From Zestomonas insulae (lineage in GTDB: Bacteria; Pseudomonadota; Gammaproteobacteria; Pseudomonadales; Pseudomonadaceae): 64,000 nucleotides of DNA. This document shows positions 19,912 to 29,289 of the stretch, in pieces. The notes under the pieces were generated by a model. It had not been told where the DNA came from and ran no database searches. It saw only the letters and a program-made list of their open reading frames with translations. A program made the translations under genes and the position numbers. The stretch is taken from contig NZ_JAFEUP010000005.1 of NCBI RefSeq assembly GCF_016901015.1, positions 62,001 to 126,000 on the forward strand, read 5' to 3'. Within the stretch, counting starts at the first letter, position 1. The number at the start of each line of letters is the position of its first letter.

Positions 19912-20475
19912 ATGTCTCTGATTAACACTCAAGTTCAGCCGTTCAAAGCCACCGCTTTCCACAACGGCGAGTTCATCGAAGTCACCGAGCAGAGCCTGAA
20001 GGGCAAGTGGTCCGTGCTGATCTTCATGCCGGCGGCCTTCACCTTCAACTGCCCGACCGAGATCGAAGACGCCGCCAACAACTACGCCGAGTTCCAGAAG
20101 GCCGGTGCCGAGGTGTACATCGTCACCACCGACACCCACTTCTCGCACAAGGTCTGGCACGAAACTTCGCCGGCCGTTGGCAAAGCCAAGTTCCCGCTGA
20201 TCGGCGACCCGACTCACCAGCTGACCAACGCTTTCGGCGTGCACATCGCTGAAGAAGGTCTGGCCCTGCGCGGCACCTTCGTGATCAACCCGGAAGGCGT
20301 GATCAAGACCCTGGAAATCCACTCCAACGAAATCGCCCGTGACGTGTCGGAAACCCTGCGCAAGCTGAAAGCTGCCCAGTACACCGCCGCCAACCCGGGT
20401 CAAGTCTGCCCGGCCAAGTGGAAAGAAGGCGAAGCCACTCTGGCTCCTTCGCTGGACCTGGTTGGCAAGATCTAA
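19912..20475 (+). CDS. ahpC: alkyl hydroperoxide reductase subunit C
   Basis: 187-aa typical 2-Cys peroxiredoxin that reduces H2O2 and organic peroxides and is recycled by AhpF. Peroxidatic Cys47 is in FTFNCPTE and resolving Cys166 in GQVCPAKW. Length matches enterobacterial AhpC. The ATG at 19912 has an AAGGAG site; the in-frame upstream ATG at 19870 does not. ahpF follows 255 bp downstream, separated by a long inverted repeat and a terminator. Confidence 0.97.
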   Translation: MSLINTQVQPFKATAFHNGEFIEVTEQSLKGKWSVLIFMPAAFTFNCPTEIEDAANNYAEFQKAGAEVYIVTTDTHFSHKVWHETSPAVGKAKFPLIGDPTHQLTNAFGVHIAEEGLALRGTFVINPEGVIKTLEIHSNEIARDVSETLRKLKAAQYTAANPGQVCPAKWKEGEATLAPSLDLVGKI

Positions 20476-20615
20476 AAATGGGCGTAACGCTGCTGCGCTA
20501 GGCATTGCTGCGTTGAACTAAGGCTCGGGCTGCTCATTTACAGCTCGTAAACTCCGCGCCCTCGCCTTAGTTCGCCTTGCACTGCCGTCGCTCGCGACGC
20601 GCTACATCCCATTTT
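20475..20615. repeat. 141-bp imperfect palindromic repeat between ahpC and ahpF
   Basis: The ends AAAATGGG (20475-20482) and CCCATTTT (20608-20615) are perfect inverted repeats. Further inward GAACTAAGGC pairs with GCCTTAGTTC, and TTTACAGCTCGTAAA forms the centre. The whole stretch can fold into one long imperfect hairpin. This is the size and shape of a miniature inverted-repeat or extragenic palindromic element; I believe similar sequences recur in Pseudomonas genomes. It begins in the ahpC stop codon. Confidence 0.7.
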
Positions 20616-20657
20616 GTTTACGCGCTTGGGGTCGTCACCCGACCCGCTACAAGTGCC

Positions 20658-20692
20658 CGAACGCCCGGGCGCCAACCGTCCGGGCGTTTTTG
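20658..20692 (+). terminator. rho-independent terminator between ahpC and ahpF
   Basis: AACGCCCGG / CCGGGCGTT, 9-bp stem with an 11-base loop, followed by five T. It would end or attenuate transcripts leaving ahpC and its repeat, so ahpF may have its own promoter or be expressed by read-through. Confidence 0.85.
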
Positions 20693-20730
20693 TTCCTGAA
20701 ATTCGTACTTTTGCAGAGGAAATTGCAGTC

Positions 20731-22287
20731 ATGTTGGACGCCAATCTGAAAACCCAGTTGAAGGCCTACCTCGAGAAGGTCACCCAGCCGTTCGAGATCG
20801 TCGCCTCCCTCGATGACAGCGCGAAATCCCAGGAACTGCTGGCCCTGCTCAAAGACATCGTCGGCCTGACCGACAAGATCACCCTGAAGACCGATGGCAG
20901 CGACGCCCGTCGTCCGTCGTTCTCGCTCAACCGCTCGGGTGCGGATATCGGCCTGACCTTCGCCGGCATCCCCATGGGTCACGAATTCACCTCGCTGGTG
21001 CTGGCGCTGCTGCAGGTCGGCGGTCACCCGTCGAAGCTGGACGCCGAGACCATCGAGCAGATCAAGAGCATCGAAGGCCGTTTCGAGTTCGAAACCTACT
21101 TCTCGCTGTCCTGCCAGAACTGCCCGGACGTGGTCCAGGCGCTGAACCTGATGGCGGTGCTCAACCCCAACATCCGCAACGTCTCCATCGACGGCGCGCT
21201 GTTCCAGGAAGAAGTCGAGCGCCGGCAGATCATGGCCGTGCCGAGCATCTACCTGAACGATGAAGTGTTCGCCTCGGGTCGCATGGAGGTGAAGGAAATC
21301 CTCGCCAAGATCGACACCGGCGCGGCCAACCGCGACGCCGAGAAGATGAACGCCAAGGACGCCTTCGACGTGCTGGTGGTCGGCGGTGGCCCGGCCGGCG
21401 CGGCCGCGGCGATCTACGCCGCGCGTAAAGGCATCCGCACCGGCGTGGCCGCCGAGCGCTTCGGTGGCCAGGTGCTCGACACCATGGCGATCGAGAACTT
21501 CATCTCCGTGCAGGAGACCGAAGGGCCGAAACTGGCGCGCGCCCTGGAAGAGCACGTGCGTCAGTACGACGTCGACATCATGGACCTGCAGCGCGCCAGC
21601 GCGCTGATCCCGGCCAGCGGCGCCGGCGGTCTGCATGAAGTGAAATTCGAAAGCGGTGCGAGCCTCAAGGCCAAGACCGTGATCCTCGCCACCGGCGCGC
21701 GCTGGCGCGAAATGAACGTGCCCGGCGAGAAGGAATACAAGGCCAAGGGCGTGTGCTTCTGCCCGCACTGCGACGGCCCGCTGTTCAAGGGCAAGCGCGT
21801 GGCGGTGATCGGCGGCGGCAACTCCGGCGTGGAAGCGGCGATCGACCTGGCCGGCATCGTCAGCCATGTCACGCTGATCGAGTTCGACGACAAGCTGCGT
21901 GCCGACGCCGTGCTGCAGAAGAAGCTCGCCAGCCTGGCCAACGTCACTGTGATCAAGAGCGCGCTGACCACCGAGGTCAAGGGCGACGGGCAGAAGGTCA
22001 CCGGCCTGGTCTACAAGGACCGCGTCACTGAGGAACTGAAGACCGTCGAGCTGGAAGGCATCTTCGTGCAGATCGGCCTGCTGCCCAATAGCGACTGGCT
22101 GAAGGGCACTATCGAGCTGTCGCCGCGTGGCGAGATCGTCGCCGATGCGCGCGGTGAAACCTCGGTGCCGGGCGTGTTCGCCGCCGGCGACGTGACCACC
22201 GTGCCGTACAAGCAGATCGTCATCGCCGTGGGTGAAGGCGCCAAGGCCTCGCTGAGCGCCTTCGACCACCTGATCCGCACCACCTGA
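20731..22287 (+). CDS. ahpF: alkyl hydroperoxide reductase subunit F
   Basis: 518-aa flavoprotein that passes electrons from NADH to AhpC. The N-terminal thioredoxin-like domains carry CQNC (128-131); the FAD domain begins [21 protein letters not shown]; the thioredoxin-reductase redox pair CPHC is at 344-347; the NADH-binding loop is [15 protein letters not shown]. coli AhpF is 521 aa with matching cysteines. Ribosome site AGAGGA, 10 bases before the ATG. A strong terminator follows. Confidence 0.97.
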   Translation: MLDANLKTQLKAYLEKVTQPFEIVASLDDSAKSQELLALLKDIVGLTDKITLKTDGSDARRPSFSLNRSGADIGLTFAGIPMGHEFTSLVLALLQVGGHPSKLDAETIEQIKSIEGRFEFETYFSLSCQNCPDVVQALNLMAVLNPNIRNVSIDGALFQEEVERRQIMAVPSIYLNDEVFASGRMEVKEILAKIDTGAANRDAEKMNAKDAFDVLVVGGGPAGAAAAIYAARKGIRTGVAAERFGGQVLDTMAIENFISVQETEGPKLARALEEHVRQYDVDIMDLQRASALIPASGAGGLHEVKFESGASLKAKTVILATGARWREMNVPGEKEYKAKGVCFCPHCDGPLFKGKRVAVIGGGNSGVEAAIDLAGIVSHVTLIEFDDKLRADAVLQKKLASLANVTVIKSALTTEVKGDGQKVTGLVYKDRVTEELKTVELEGIFVQIGLLPNSDWLKGTIELSPRGEIVADARGETSVPGVFAAGDVTTVPYKQIVIAVGEGAKASLSAFDHLIRTT

Positions 22288-22305
22288 TCGCCCCTGCGCG
22301 GCACC

Positions 22306-22344
22306 CCGAGCCGCCGTCTGCCCCGCGCAGACGGCGGCTTTTTG
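22306..22344 (+). terminator. rho-independent terminator of ahpF
   Basis: AGCCGCCGTCTGC / GCAGACGGCGGCT, 13-bp stem followed by five T, about 20 bases after the ahpF stop codon. Confidence 0.93.
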
Positions 22345-22466
22345 CTGTCCGCCGCCCGGTTGTCCGCCGGCCCGTCACGGTCTGGCGACACGCCTAGACT
22401 TACGTCCAATGTGCAAGCCGGGCGCCAGCCCGGACCATTCGCGGATCGGTCTTCACGGCAACCAGC

Positions 22467-24404
22467 ATGAGCAAGCGCGACGATCTCGCCGAAGCGGGCA
22501 AGACGGCGGTGCTGCAGAACATCCACGGTCTGATGGAGTTCCTGCGCAAGTACCCGCCGTTCAACCAGATGGAAAGCGCCCACCTCGCCTACCTGGTGGA
22601 GCACTGCCAGCTGCGCTTCTACGGCGAAGGCGAGAGCATCCTCAAACCCACCGACGGCCCGGTGCAGCACTTCTATATCGTCAAGCAGGGCCGGGTGGTC
22701 GGCGAGCGCCCGCATTCCGCCAAACGCGGCACCGAAACCACCTTCGAGATCGCCAGCGGCGAGTGCTTCCCCCTCGCAGCGCTGCTCGGCGAACGCGCCA
22801 CGCGCACCGAGCACCTGGCCGGCGCGGACACCTTCTGCCTGCTGCTCGGCAAGGACGAGTTCGTCCGCCTGATCGCCCAGTCTGCGCCGTTCCGCGACTT
22901 CGCCCTGCGCGGGGTCAGCAGCCTGCTCGACCAGGTCAACCAGCAGGTGCAGCTCGACGCCGTGGCCAGCCTCGGCGCGCAGTATTCGCTGGACACCCCG
23001 CTGCACCAACTGGCCATGCAGCAGCCGGTCAGCTGCCCACCGTACACGCCGCTACGCGAGGCGGTGCGGCGCATGCACGAGAGCCATGTCGGCAGCATCG
23101 TCATCGTCGACGACGGGCAACGGCCGCTGGGCATCTTCACCCTGCGCGACCTGCGCCGGGTGATCGGCGAGGCCAGCGCCGACCTGGAGCAGCCGATCGC
23201 CACGGTGATGATCCAGCAGCCGTTCCACCTGCCGCCGCAGGCCAGCGCCTTCGACGCGGCGATCGCCATGACCGAACGGCACATCGCCCACGTTTGCCTG
23301 GTCGACGACGGCCAACTGACCGGGGTGGTCTCCGAGCGCGATTTGTTCTCTCTGCAGCGCGTCGACCTGGTGCACCTGGCGCGCACCATCCGCCACGCCG
23401 GACGCCTCGACACCCTGGTCGCGCTGCGCCACGAGGTGCGCCGGCTGGTCGACAGCATGCTTGCCCACGGCGCCAGCGCGACGCAGATCACCCAGCTGAT
23501 CACCCAGCTCAACGACCACACCGTGTGCCGGGTGATCGAGCTGTGCCTTGAGGAGGTCGGCGACCCCGGCGTACCGTTCGCCTGGCTGTGCTTCGGCAGC
23601 GAGGGACGCCGCGAGCAGACCCTGCACACCGACCAGGACAACGGCCTGCTGTTCGACGCCGAGGACGCCGCCGAGGCGGCGGCAATCCGCGGCCGCCTGC
23701 TGCCGCTCGCCGAGCGCATCAACGAGGCATTGGCGCAGTGCGGCTTCGCCCTGTGCAAGGGCGGCATCATGGCCGGCAACCCGCAGCTGTGCCTGTCCTG
23801 GGAAGAGTGGGCGCGGCGCTTCAGCACGTTCATTCGCGAGGCGACCCCGGAAAGCCTGCTCGGCTCGACCATCTACTTCGACCTACGCACCGTGTGGGGG
23901 GCCGAACAGGGCGGCGAGCGCCTGCGTCACCGGCTGCTGGCGGAGGTCGCCGACAATCCGCTGTTCCAGCGCCTGATGGCCGCCAACGCACTGCGCCTGC
24001 GCCCGCCGGTCGGGCGCTTCCGCGACTTCGTGGTCAAACGCCGCAGCGGCGAGGCGAGCGCCACCCTCGACCTCAAGGTGCAGGGCCTCACCCCGTTCGT
24101 CGATGGCGCGCGGTTGCTCGCCCTGGCGCATGGCATCAGCGCAACCGGCACCCTCGAGCGCCTGCGCGCGCTGATCGAGCACGAGGTGATCGACGCCCAG
24201 GATGGCGCCGCCTACGAGGAGGCCTACCACTTCATCCAGCAGATGCGCATGCAGCAGCATCAGTGGCAGGCGCGCCAGCAGCAGGACTACTCCAACCGCC
24301 TAGACCCGGACACGCTCAACCACCTCGACCGGCGCATCCTGCGCGAGTCGTTCCGCCAGGCGCAGCGCCTGCAGAGCAGCCTGGCGCTGCGTTACCAGCT
24401 ATGA
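22467..24404 (+). CDS. cNMP-binding/CBS/DUF294 nucleotidyltransferase-like signalling protein
   Basis: 645 aa. Domains in order: cyclic-nucleotide-binding fold (about 20-145), two CBS motifs (about 165-290, SHVGSIVIVDDGQRPLGIFT and IAHVCLVDDGQLTGVVSERD), a DUF294 nucleotidyltransferase-like core with GSEGRREQTLHTDQDNGLLF (about 375-395; G-S and D-x-D pattern as in GlnD), and a DUF294 C-terminal helical domain. The set suggests a soluble sensor that responds to adenine nucleotides and may modify a partner protein. No strong Shine-Dalgarno was seen before the ATG. Its stop overlaps the start of the exonuclease gene (ATGA), a pairing common in Pseudomonas. Confidence 0.88.
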   Translation: MSKRDDLAEAGKTAVLQNIHGLMEFLRKYPPFNQMESAHLAYLVEHCQLRFYGEGESILKPTDGPVQHFYIVKQGRVVGERPHSAKRGTETTFEIASGECFPLAALLGERATRTEHLAGADTFCLLLGKDEFVRLIAQSAPFRDFALRGVSSLLDQVNQQVQLDAVASLGAQYSLDTPLHQLAMQQPVSCPPYTPLREAVRRMHESHVGSIVIVDDGQRPLGIFTLRDLRRVIGEASADLEQPIATVMIQQPFHLPPQASAFDAAIAMTERHIAHVCLVDDGQLTGVVSERDLFSLQRVDLVHLARTIRHAGRLDTLVALRHEVRRLVDSMLAHGASATQITQLITQLNDHTVCRVIELCLEEVGDPGVPFAWLCFGSEGRREQTLHTDQDNGLLFDAEDAAEAAAIRGRLLPLAERINEALAQCGFALCKGGIMAGNPQLCLSWEEWARRFSTFIREATPESLLGSTIYFDLRTVWGAEQGGERLRHRLLAEVADNPLFQRLMAANALRLRPPVGRFRDFVVKRRSGEASATLDLKVQGLTPFVDGARLLALAHGISATGTLERLRALIEHEVIDAQDGAAYEEAYHFIQQMRMQQHQWQARQQQDYSNRLDPDTLNHLDRRILRESFRQAQRLQSSLALRYQL

Positions 24405-25108
24405 GCGCGTTCGCCTGGCTGCAGCGCCGCGGCCCACAGCTGGATGCCGCCCAGCAGGCACGCCTGGCCGCGTTGCCGAGCGCTGCAGGCTTTGACGAGC
24501 AGCCGCTGGCCGCCCAGCGCCTGGTGGTCGTCGACCTGGAGACCAGCGGCCTGGATCCGCGTCGCGACCAGTTGCTGTCGATCGGCGCGGTGGTCATCGC
24601 GAACGGCGCCATCGACCTCGCCCAGCAGTACGAATGCACCCTGCACTGCGCCGCGCACCGTGCCGGCGCCAGCACCCTGATCCATGGCCTGGCGCCGAGC
24701 GCCATCGCGGCCGGTGCGCCGCCCGGCGAGGCGCTGCTGGGCTTTCTCGAATTCCTCGGCGCCAGTCCGCTGCTGGCCTTTCACGCCGGCTTCGACCGCC
24801 ACGTGCTGGTTCGCGCGGTCAAGCAACATCTCGGCCTGCGCCTTCGCCACGGCTTCCTCGACGTCGCCGAACTGGCCCCGCTGCTCTGTCCACAGGCCGA
24901 ACTGACGCACGCAGGGCTGGACGACTGGACCCGCCACTTCGGCCTGCAGGTCGCCGAGCGCCACCACGCCAGCGCCGATGCGCTGGTCACCGCGGAGATC
25001 GCCCTGATCCTGTTCAGCCGCGCCCGCCGTCAGGGCCTCGACAGCCTGGCCGCGCTGAATCGCCGCCTGCACGTCTGGCGCCACCGCGCGCAGGCGCCCT
25101 CGCTGTAA
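24401..25108 (+). CDS. DEDDh 3'-5' exonuclease
   Basis: 235-aa exonuclease of the DnaQ type. ExoI motif VVVDLETSGLDP supplies the first D and E, an Asp in AFHAGFDRHVL the third carboxylate, and HHASADA the H-x4-D motif. It resembles the epsilon-like proteins that sit beside CBS/DUF294 genes and has no polymerase partner here. Starts inside the stop of the previous gene, so expression is coupled. Substrate (DNA or RNA) is not known. Confidence 0.9.
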   Translation: MSAFAWLQRRGPQLDAAQQARLAALPSAAGFDEQPLAAQRLVVVDLETSGLDPRRDQLLSIGAVVIANGAIDLAQQYECTLHCAAHRAGASTLIHGLAPSAIAAGAPPGEALLGFLEFLGASPLLAFHAGFDRHVLVRAVKQHLGLRLRHGFLDVAELAPLLCPQAELTHAGLDDWTRHFGLQVAERHHASADALVTAEIALILFSRARRQGLDSLAALNRRLHVWRHRAQAPSL

Positions 25109-25167
25109 CCTCTCGTCAGGCTCGTCACTAGAGCGATTGCAGTTATCAGCTGCGATTTGAGATCATC

Positions 25168-25187
25168 TGGGAATCATTCTCGATTTA
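25168..25187. promoter_or_regulatory. Fur box upstream of the ECF sigma gene
   Basis: TGGGAATCATTCTCG (25168-25182) matches the 7-1-7 Fur motif TGATAAT-N-ATTATCA at 10 of 14 positions; AT-rich sequence continues to 25187. It lies about 40 bases before the GTG of the sigma gene, as expected for an iron-repressed fecI-type gene. Confidence 0.6.
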
Positions 25188-25220
25188 TCTCGTCCGCCGC
25201 ACAGTCGGTTGGAGGTGACA

Positions 25221-25739
25221 GTGTCGGTTGGCGACTCCACGAATCACGAGCTGGTCGATCTGCTCTATCGCGACCACCGGGCCTGGCTGTTCGGCTGGCT
25301 GCGCAAAAGCGTGCAATGCCCGCAGCGCGCCGAAGACCTCAGCCAGGACACCTTCGTGCGCCTGCTCGGCCGCCCTGACCTGCACACGCCACGCGAGCCG
25401 CGCGCGCTGCTGACCACCATCGCCCGCGGCCTGCTGATCGACCATTTCCGCCGCAGCGCGCTGGAGCGCAGTTACCTCGACGAGCTCACCCTGCTCCCCG
25501 AGGAGCTGCACCCGAGCCCCGAGGAACAGGCGCTGGCGCTCGACGCGCTGCGCCAGGTCGACCGCCTGCTCGGCCAACTGTCGAGCAAGGCGCGCGCCGC
25601 CTTCCTCTATAACCGTCTGGATGGCCTTGGCCACGCGGAGATCGCCGAGCGCCTCGGCGTCTCGGTGTCGCGCGTGCGCCAGTACCTCGCCCAGGGCCTG
25701 CGCCAGTGCTACATCGCGCTGTACGGTGAGCCGCGATGA
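25221..25739 (+). CDS. FecI-type ECF sigma factor (FiuI-like)
   Basis: 172-aa extracytoplasmic-function sigma factor. Region 2 carries LVDLLYRDHRAWLFGWLR and AEDLSQDTFVRLLGR; region 4 carries LGHAEIAERLGVSVSRVRQY. The GTG at 25221 is chosen because GGAGG lies 5 bases upstream; a TTG 12 bases earlier would place the ribosome site inside the gene. With the next two genes it forms a surface-signalling set; by PAO1 order it matches fiuI (PA0472). A Fur box precedes it. Confidence 0.9.
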   Translation: MSVGDSTNHELVDLLYRDHRAWLFGWLRKSVQCPQRAEDLSQDTFVRLLGRPDLHTPREPRALLTTIARGLLIDHFRRSALERSYLDELTLLPEELHPSPEEQALALDALRQVDRLLGQLSSKARAAFLYNRLDGLGHAEIAERLGVSVSRVRQYLAQGLRQCYIALYGEPR

Positions 25740-26704
25740 GCGCCGTGTCGGCCCGCGTGCTCGACGAAGCCATCGCCTGGCAACTCTGCCTGGACTCCGG
25801 CGAGGCCACCTCCCGCGAGCGCCAGGCCTTCGCCGGCTGGCTGGCCGCCGACCCCGACCACGCGCGGGTCTGGCAGCAACTCGGCGGCGTCGACCAGCAG
25901 CTCGCCAGCGTCAACGCCCCGGCGGCGCGCCGCGCCCTGCTGCACAGCGCCGCCGCACGCCGCCAGCAGCGCAGCCGCCTGGGCGGCAGCGCACTCGGGG
26001 TGGTGCTCAGCTGCGGTCTGCTGCTCGGTCTGCTGCATCAGCAGCGGCCGCTCGGCGATTACCTGGCCGACGAGATGACCGCCAGCGGCGAGCAGCGCGA
26101 CCTGACCCTCGCCGACCACAGCCAGGTGCGCCTGAACAGCCGCAGCGCGGTGGACATCGACTTCTCCGGCGCCGAGCGGCGCCTGTTCCTGCGCAGCGGC
26201 GAAATCCTCGTGCAGACCGGCCACGGCGATCCGCGGCCGTTCGTCGTCGACACCGCCCAGGGCCGCCTGCGCGCCCTCGGCACACGCTTCCTGGTGCGTC
26301 GCGAGGGTGATGCGACGCGCCTGATCGTCCTGCAATCGGCGGTCGCCGCGCACCCCGCCGGCAGCCCCGACGAACGCGTGATCAACGCCGGCTCGCAGGT
26401 GCTGATGCACGACACCAGCCTCGATGGCGTGGCCAGCGCACCGGTCGGCGCCGACGCCTGGAGCCGCGGCATGCTGGTGGTCGAGAACCAGCGCCTCGGC
26501 GACCTGCTCGCCAGCCTCGCCGAGTACCGCCACGGCTACTTGGGCGTCGACCCGAGCATCGCCGACCTGCGCATCAGCGGCAGCTTCCCGCTGTACGACA
26601 GCGAGCGCGCCCTGGCCGCATTGCCGCCGAGCCTGCCGGTACGTATCGAACGGCATACCGACTGGTGGGTGCGCGTGGTGCCACAAGCGACAGTCACACC
26701 GTAG
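25736..26704 (+). CDS. FecR-type anti-sigma factor (FiuR-like)
   Basis: 322-aa inner membrane regulator. A cytoplasmic DUF4880 domain (EAIAWQLCLDSGEATSRERQ, then AFAGWLAADPDHARVWQQL) binds the sigma factor; one membrane segment lies near 85-100; the periplasmic FecR domain (TLADHSQVRLNSRSAVDIDF onward) meets the receptor's signalling domain. It starts inside the sigma-gene stop (ATGA). Signal relay to the adjacent receptor is the expected role. Confidence 0.9.
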   Translation: MSAVSARVLDEAIAWQLCLDSGEATSRERQAFAGWLAADPDHARVWQQLGGVDQQLASVNAPAARRALLHSAAARRQQRSRLGGSALGVVLSCGLLLGLLHQQRPLGDYLADEMTASGEQRDLTLADHSQVRLNSRSAVDIDFSGAERRLFLRSGEILVQTGHGDPRPFVVDTAQGRLRALGTRFLVRREGDATRLIVLQSAVAAHPAGSPDERVINAGSQVLMHDTSLDGVASAPVGADAWSRGMLVVENQRLGDLLASLAEYRHGYLGVDPSIADLRISGSFPLYDSERALAALPPSLPVRIERHTDWWVRVVPQATVTP

Positions 26705-26844
26705 GCGCGCATAAATGCGCGCCTGGCGCGACGGCGGGGGCTTGGTCGCGAGGATGAAGAATATTTTCATTCACCCCTGACACTTTTCATTTCTCCTTCG
26801 GCATTAGGGCATTGAGACATATTTACACTTAGGAGATGCTCGCA

Positions 26845-29220
26845 ATGCCGCACCATCTTTCGTCGTTCCGCCCCCGCCTGCTGGCCGCCGCCATCGCCCT
26901 CGCCGCCCTGCCGTTGCACGCCAGCGCCGAGCATTACCAGCTGCCGGCCGCGCCGCTGTCGAGCACCCTCAACCGCATCGCCAGCGACGCCGGCATCGCC
27001 CTGAGCATCGACCCGGCACTGACCGCCGGCAAAACCGCCCAGCCGGTGCAAGGTGACTACGCGCCGGAAGCCGCGCTCAACGCCGCCCTGCAAGGCAGCG
27101 GCCTGCAACTGCTGCGCAGCGGTGCCGGCACCTACAGCCTGGCCGCCCTGCCGACCGACGCCATGGCCCTGCCGGCCACCAACATCGACGCCAAAGGCGA
27201 CAGCGAAAGCGCCTGGGGCCCGGTGACTGGCTATCTGGCCAAGCGCACTGCCGCTGGCACCAAGACCGATACGGCACTGGTCGAAGCGCCACGCTCGATT
27301 TCCGTCGCCACCCGCGAGCAGATGGAAGACCGCGGCGTGCAAAGCCTGGATGATGCGGTGCGCTACATGCCCGGCGTAACCGCCAGCAGCTATGGCAGCG
27401 ACGCCCGTGCCGACTGGCTGCGCGTGCGTGGCTTCGAACCGACCCAGTTCCTGGACGGCCTGCCGCTGCCGGACGGCGCCTTCGTCAATCCCAAGATCGA
27501 AACCTGGAACCTCGAGCGCGTCGCCCTGCTGCGTGGCCCGGCGTCCTCGGTGTATGGCCAGACCCCACCCGGCGGGATGCTGGATATGGTCAGCCGTCGC
27601 CCGCAGGCCGAGTCGAGCAACGAAGTGCAACTGCAGTACGGCAGCGACAACCACCGCCAGATCAACTTCGCCAGCACCGGCAAAGTCGACGAACAGGGTC
27701 AGTTCCTCTATGGCCTCAGCGGCGTGGTACGCGACAGCGATACCGCCATCGACCACATCGAGGACAAGCGCTACAACATTGCGCCCAGCCTGACCTGGGT
27801 GGCGGACGAAGACACCAAGCTGACCTTCATCAGCCAGTTCACCCGCGACGATACCGGCGTTACCAGCCAGTTCCTGCCGCTGCAGGGCACCAAGCTGCCA
27901 TCGCCGGTCGGTGATATTTCTCACCACAAGAACCTCGGCGATCCGGATTCCGACTACTACGATCGCACCTACTACGCCCTGGGCTATGCGTTCGAGCACC
28001 GCCTGAACGACACCTGGCAGTTCCGCCAGAACCTGCGTTACACCAAGAGCGATCTGGAATTTCAGACTGCCTACCCGTTCGGCACTGTGGCCGCCAACGG
28101 CGACGTGGGTCGCTTCGTCGATTTCGTCAACGAAGACATCAGTCAGTTCGCCGTGGACAACAATTTCCAGGCAGACTTCCAGACCGGCGCGCTGACCCAC
28201 ACCCTGCTGCTGGGCCTGGATCACCAGCGCATCAACAACAACTACAACTGGCAGTTCGGTTTTGCCCCACCGATCAACGTGCTCAACCCGGTTTACGGCC
28301 AGAGCTTCTCCCCGAGCTTTGTCCTGCAGGATTTCGACCAGAAGTCCCGCCGCACCGGCCTCTACGTGCAGGACCAGATCGCTCTGGACAACTGGCGCCT
28401 GACCCTCGGTGGACGTGAAGATTGGGTGCACACCGGCACCGAGTTCTACGACGAAAATGACGCATCCAATACCGAGCGCGACAAGGCCTTCAGCGGCAAC
28501 GCCGCCCTGAGCTACGTGTTCGACAACGGCGTGGTGCCCTACCTGTCTTACGCCGAATCCTTTCAGGCCATCACTGGCGCGGATGCCTTGTCCAACACCT
28601 CGTTCAAGCCCACCGAAGGCAAGCAGTGGGAGCTGGGCACCAAGTACCAACCGCAGAACCTGGACCTGATGTTCACTGCCGCCGTGTATGACCTGCGCCA
28701 GCAAAACGTGTCGGTCAGCGAAGTTATCGGCGGGGTCCCGATCACCTCGCAAAGTGGCGAGGTCAAGGTCCGCGGTCTGGAGCTGGAAGCCACCGGCAAC
28801 GTCACCGACAACCTCAAGCTGATCGCCACCTTCACTCGCACGCTCAGCGAAGAGATGGACGGCCAGTTCGAAGGCAGCCGCCTGCAACGCACGCCGGACA
28901 AGCAGGCCACGCTGTGGGCCGACTACACCTGGAACAGCGGCCTGCTGGACGGCTTCGGCATCGGTCTGGGCAGTCGCTACACTGGCGACATCTACGACGA
29001 CCGCGGCAACACCGAGACCGGTCACGTGGGCTCGTACACCCTGTACGACGCCGCCGTGCACTACGACCTGGGTCGTGTGAGCAGCGAACTGGCGGGTGCT
29101 TCGCTGGCCGTGAACGCTACCAACCTGTTCGACAAGGACTACCTGTCCGCCTGCAACAGCACCTGGTGCTACTACGGCGACGAACGCAAGGTAGTCGCCA
29201 GCGCCACCTACCAGTGGTAA
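26845..29220 (+). CDS. TonB-dependent siderophore receptor with signalling domain (FiuA-like)
   Basis: 791-aa outer membrane receptor. Signal peptide (about 1-28), an STN transducer domain (about 30-90, LPAAPLSSTLNRIASDAGIA onward), a plug domain with VEAPRSISVATREQMEDRGV and GPASSVYGQTPPGGMLDMVS, then a 22-strand barrel ending ATYQW with a terminal aromatic residue. The STN domain fits the adjacent sigma/anti-sigma pair. By position it corresponds to the ferrichrome receptor FiuA (PA0470); the ligand cannot be confirmed from sequence. The ATG at 26845 has AGGAG 9 bases upstream; the ATG at 26836 is too close to it. Confidence 0.92.
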   Translation: MPHHLSSFRPRLLAAAIALAALPLHASAEHYQLPAAPLSSTLNRIASDAGIALSIDPALTAGKTAQPVQGDYAPEAALNAALQGSGLQLLRSGAGTYSLAALPTDAMALPATNIDAKGDSESAWGPVTGYLAKRTAAGTKTDTALVEAPRSISVATREQMEDRGVQSLDDAVRYMPGVTASSYGSDARADWLRVRGFEPTQFLDGLPLPDGAFVNPKIETWNLERVALLRGPASSVYGQTPPGGMLDMVSRRPQAESSNEVQLQYGSDNHRQINFASTGKVDEQGQFLYGLSGVVRDSDTAIDHIEDKRYNIAPSLTWVADEDTKLTFISQFTRDDTGVTSQFLPLQGTKLPSPVGDISHHKNLGDPDSDYYDRTYYALGYAFEHRLNDTWQFRQNLRYTKSDLEFQTAYPFGTVAANGDVGRFVDFVNEDISQFAVDNNFQADFQTGALTHTLLLGLDHQRINNNYNWQFGFAPPINVLNPVYGQSFSPSFVLQDFDQKSRRTGLYVQDQIALDNWRLTLGGREDWVHTGTEFYDENDASNTERDKAFSGNAALSYVFDNGVVPYLSYAESFQAITGADALSNTSFKPTEGKQWELGTKYQPQNLDLMFTAAVYDLRQQNVSVSEVIGGVPITSQSGEVKVRGLELEATGNVTDNLKLIATFTRTLSEEMDGQFEGSRLQRTPDKQATLWADYTWNSGLLDGFGIGLGSRYTGDIYDDRGNTETGHVGSYTLYDAAVHYDLGRVSSELAGASLAVNATNLFDKDYLSACNSTWCYYGDERKVVASATYQW

Positions 29221-29249
29221 GTCACTAGGTCGCTATCGACGCACCACCG

Positions 29250-29283
29250 AGGCCGCCTGATGGGCGGCCTTCGGCTTTTGGGA
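29250..29283 (+). terminator. possible weak terminator after the TonB receptor
   Basis: AGGCCGCC / GGCGGCCT, 8-bp stem with a 5-base loop, followed by mixed T-rich sequence (TTCGGCTTTT). It ends just before the PepSY gene start and may reduce read-through rather than stop it. Confidence 0.5.
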
Positions 29284-29289
29284 CGAACC

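Noticed and set aside
25209..25220. TTG start for the ECF sigma gene
   Set aside because: It would place the strong GGAGG site inside the gene; the GTG at 25221 is at ideal spacing.
26705..26844. Fur box before the TonB receptor
   Set aside because: AT-rich patches exist near 26757-26800, but none reaches a convincing 7-1-7 match.
29260..29289. Upstream ATG of the PepSY gene
   Set aside because: It lies inside a terminator-like hairpin and would add residues before the normal membrane anchor; no ribosome site precedes it.
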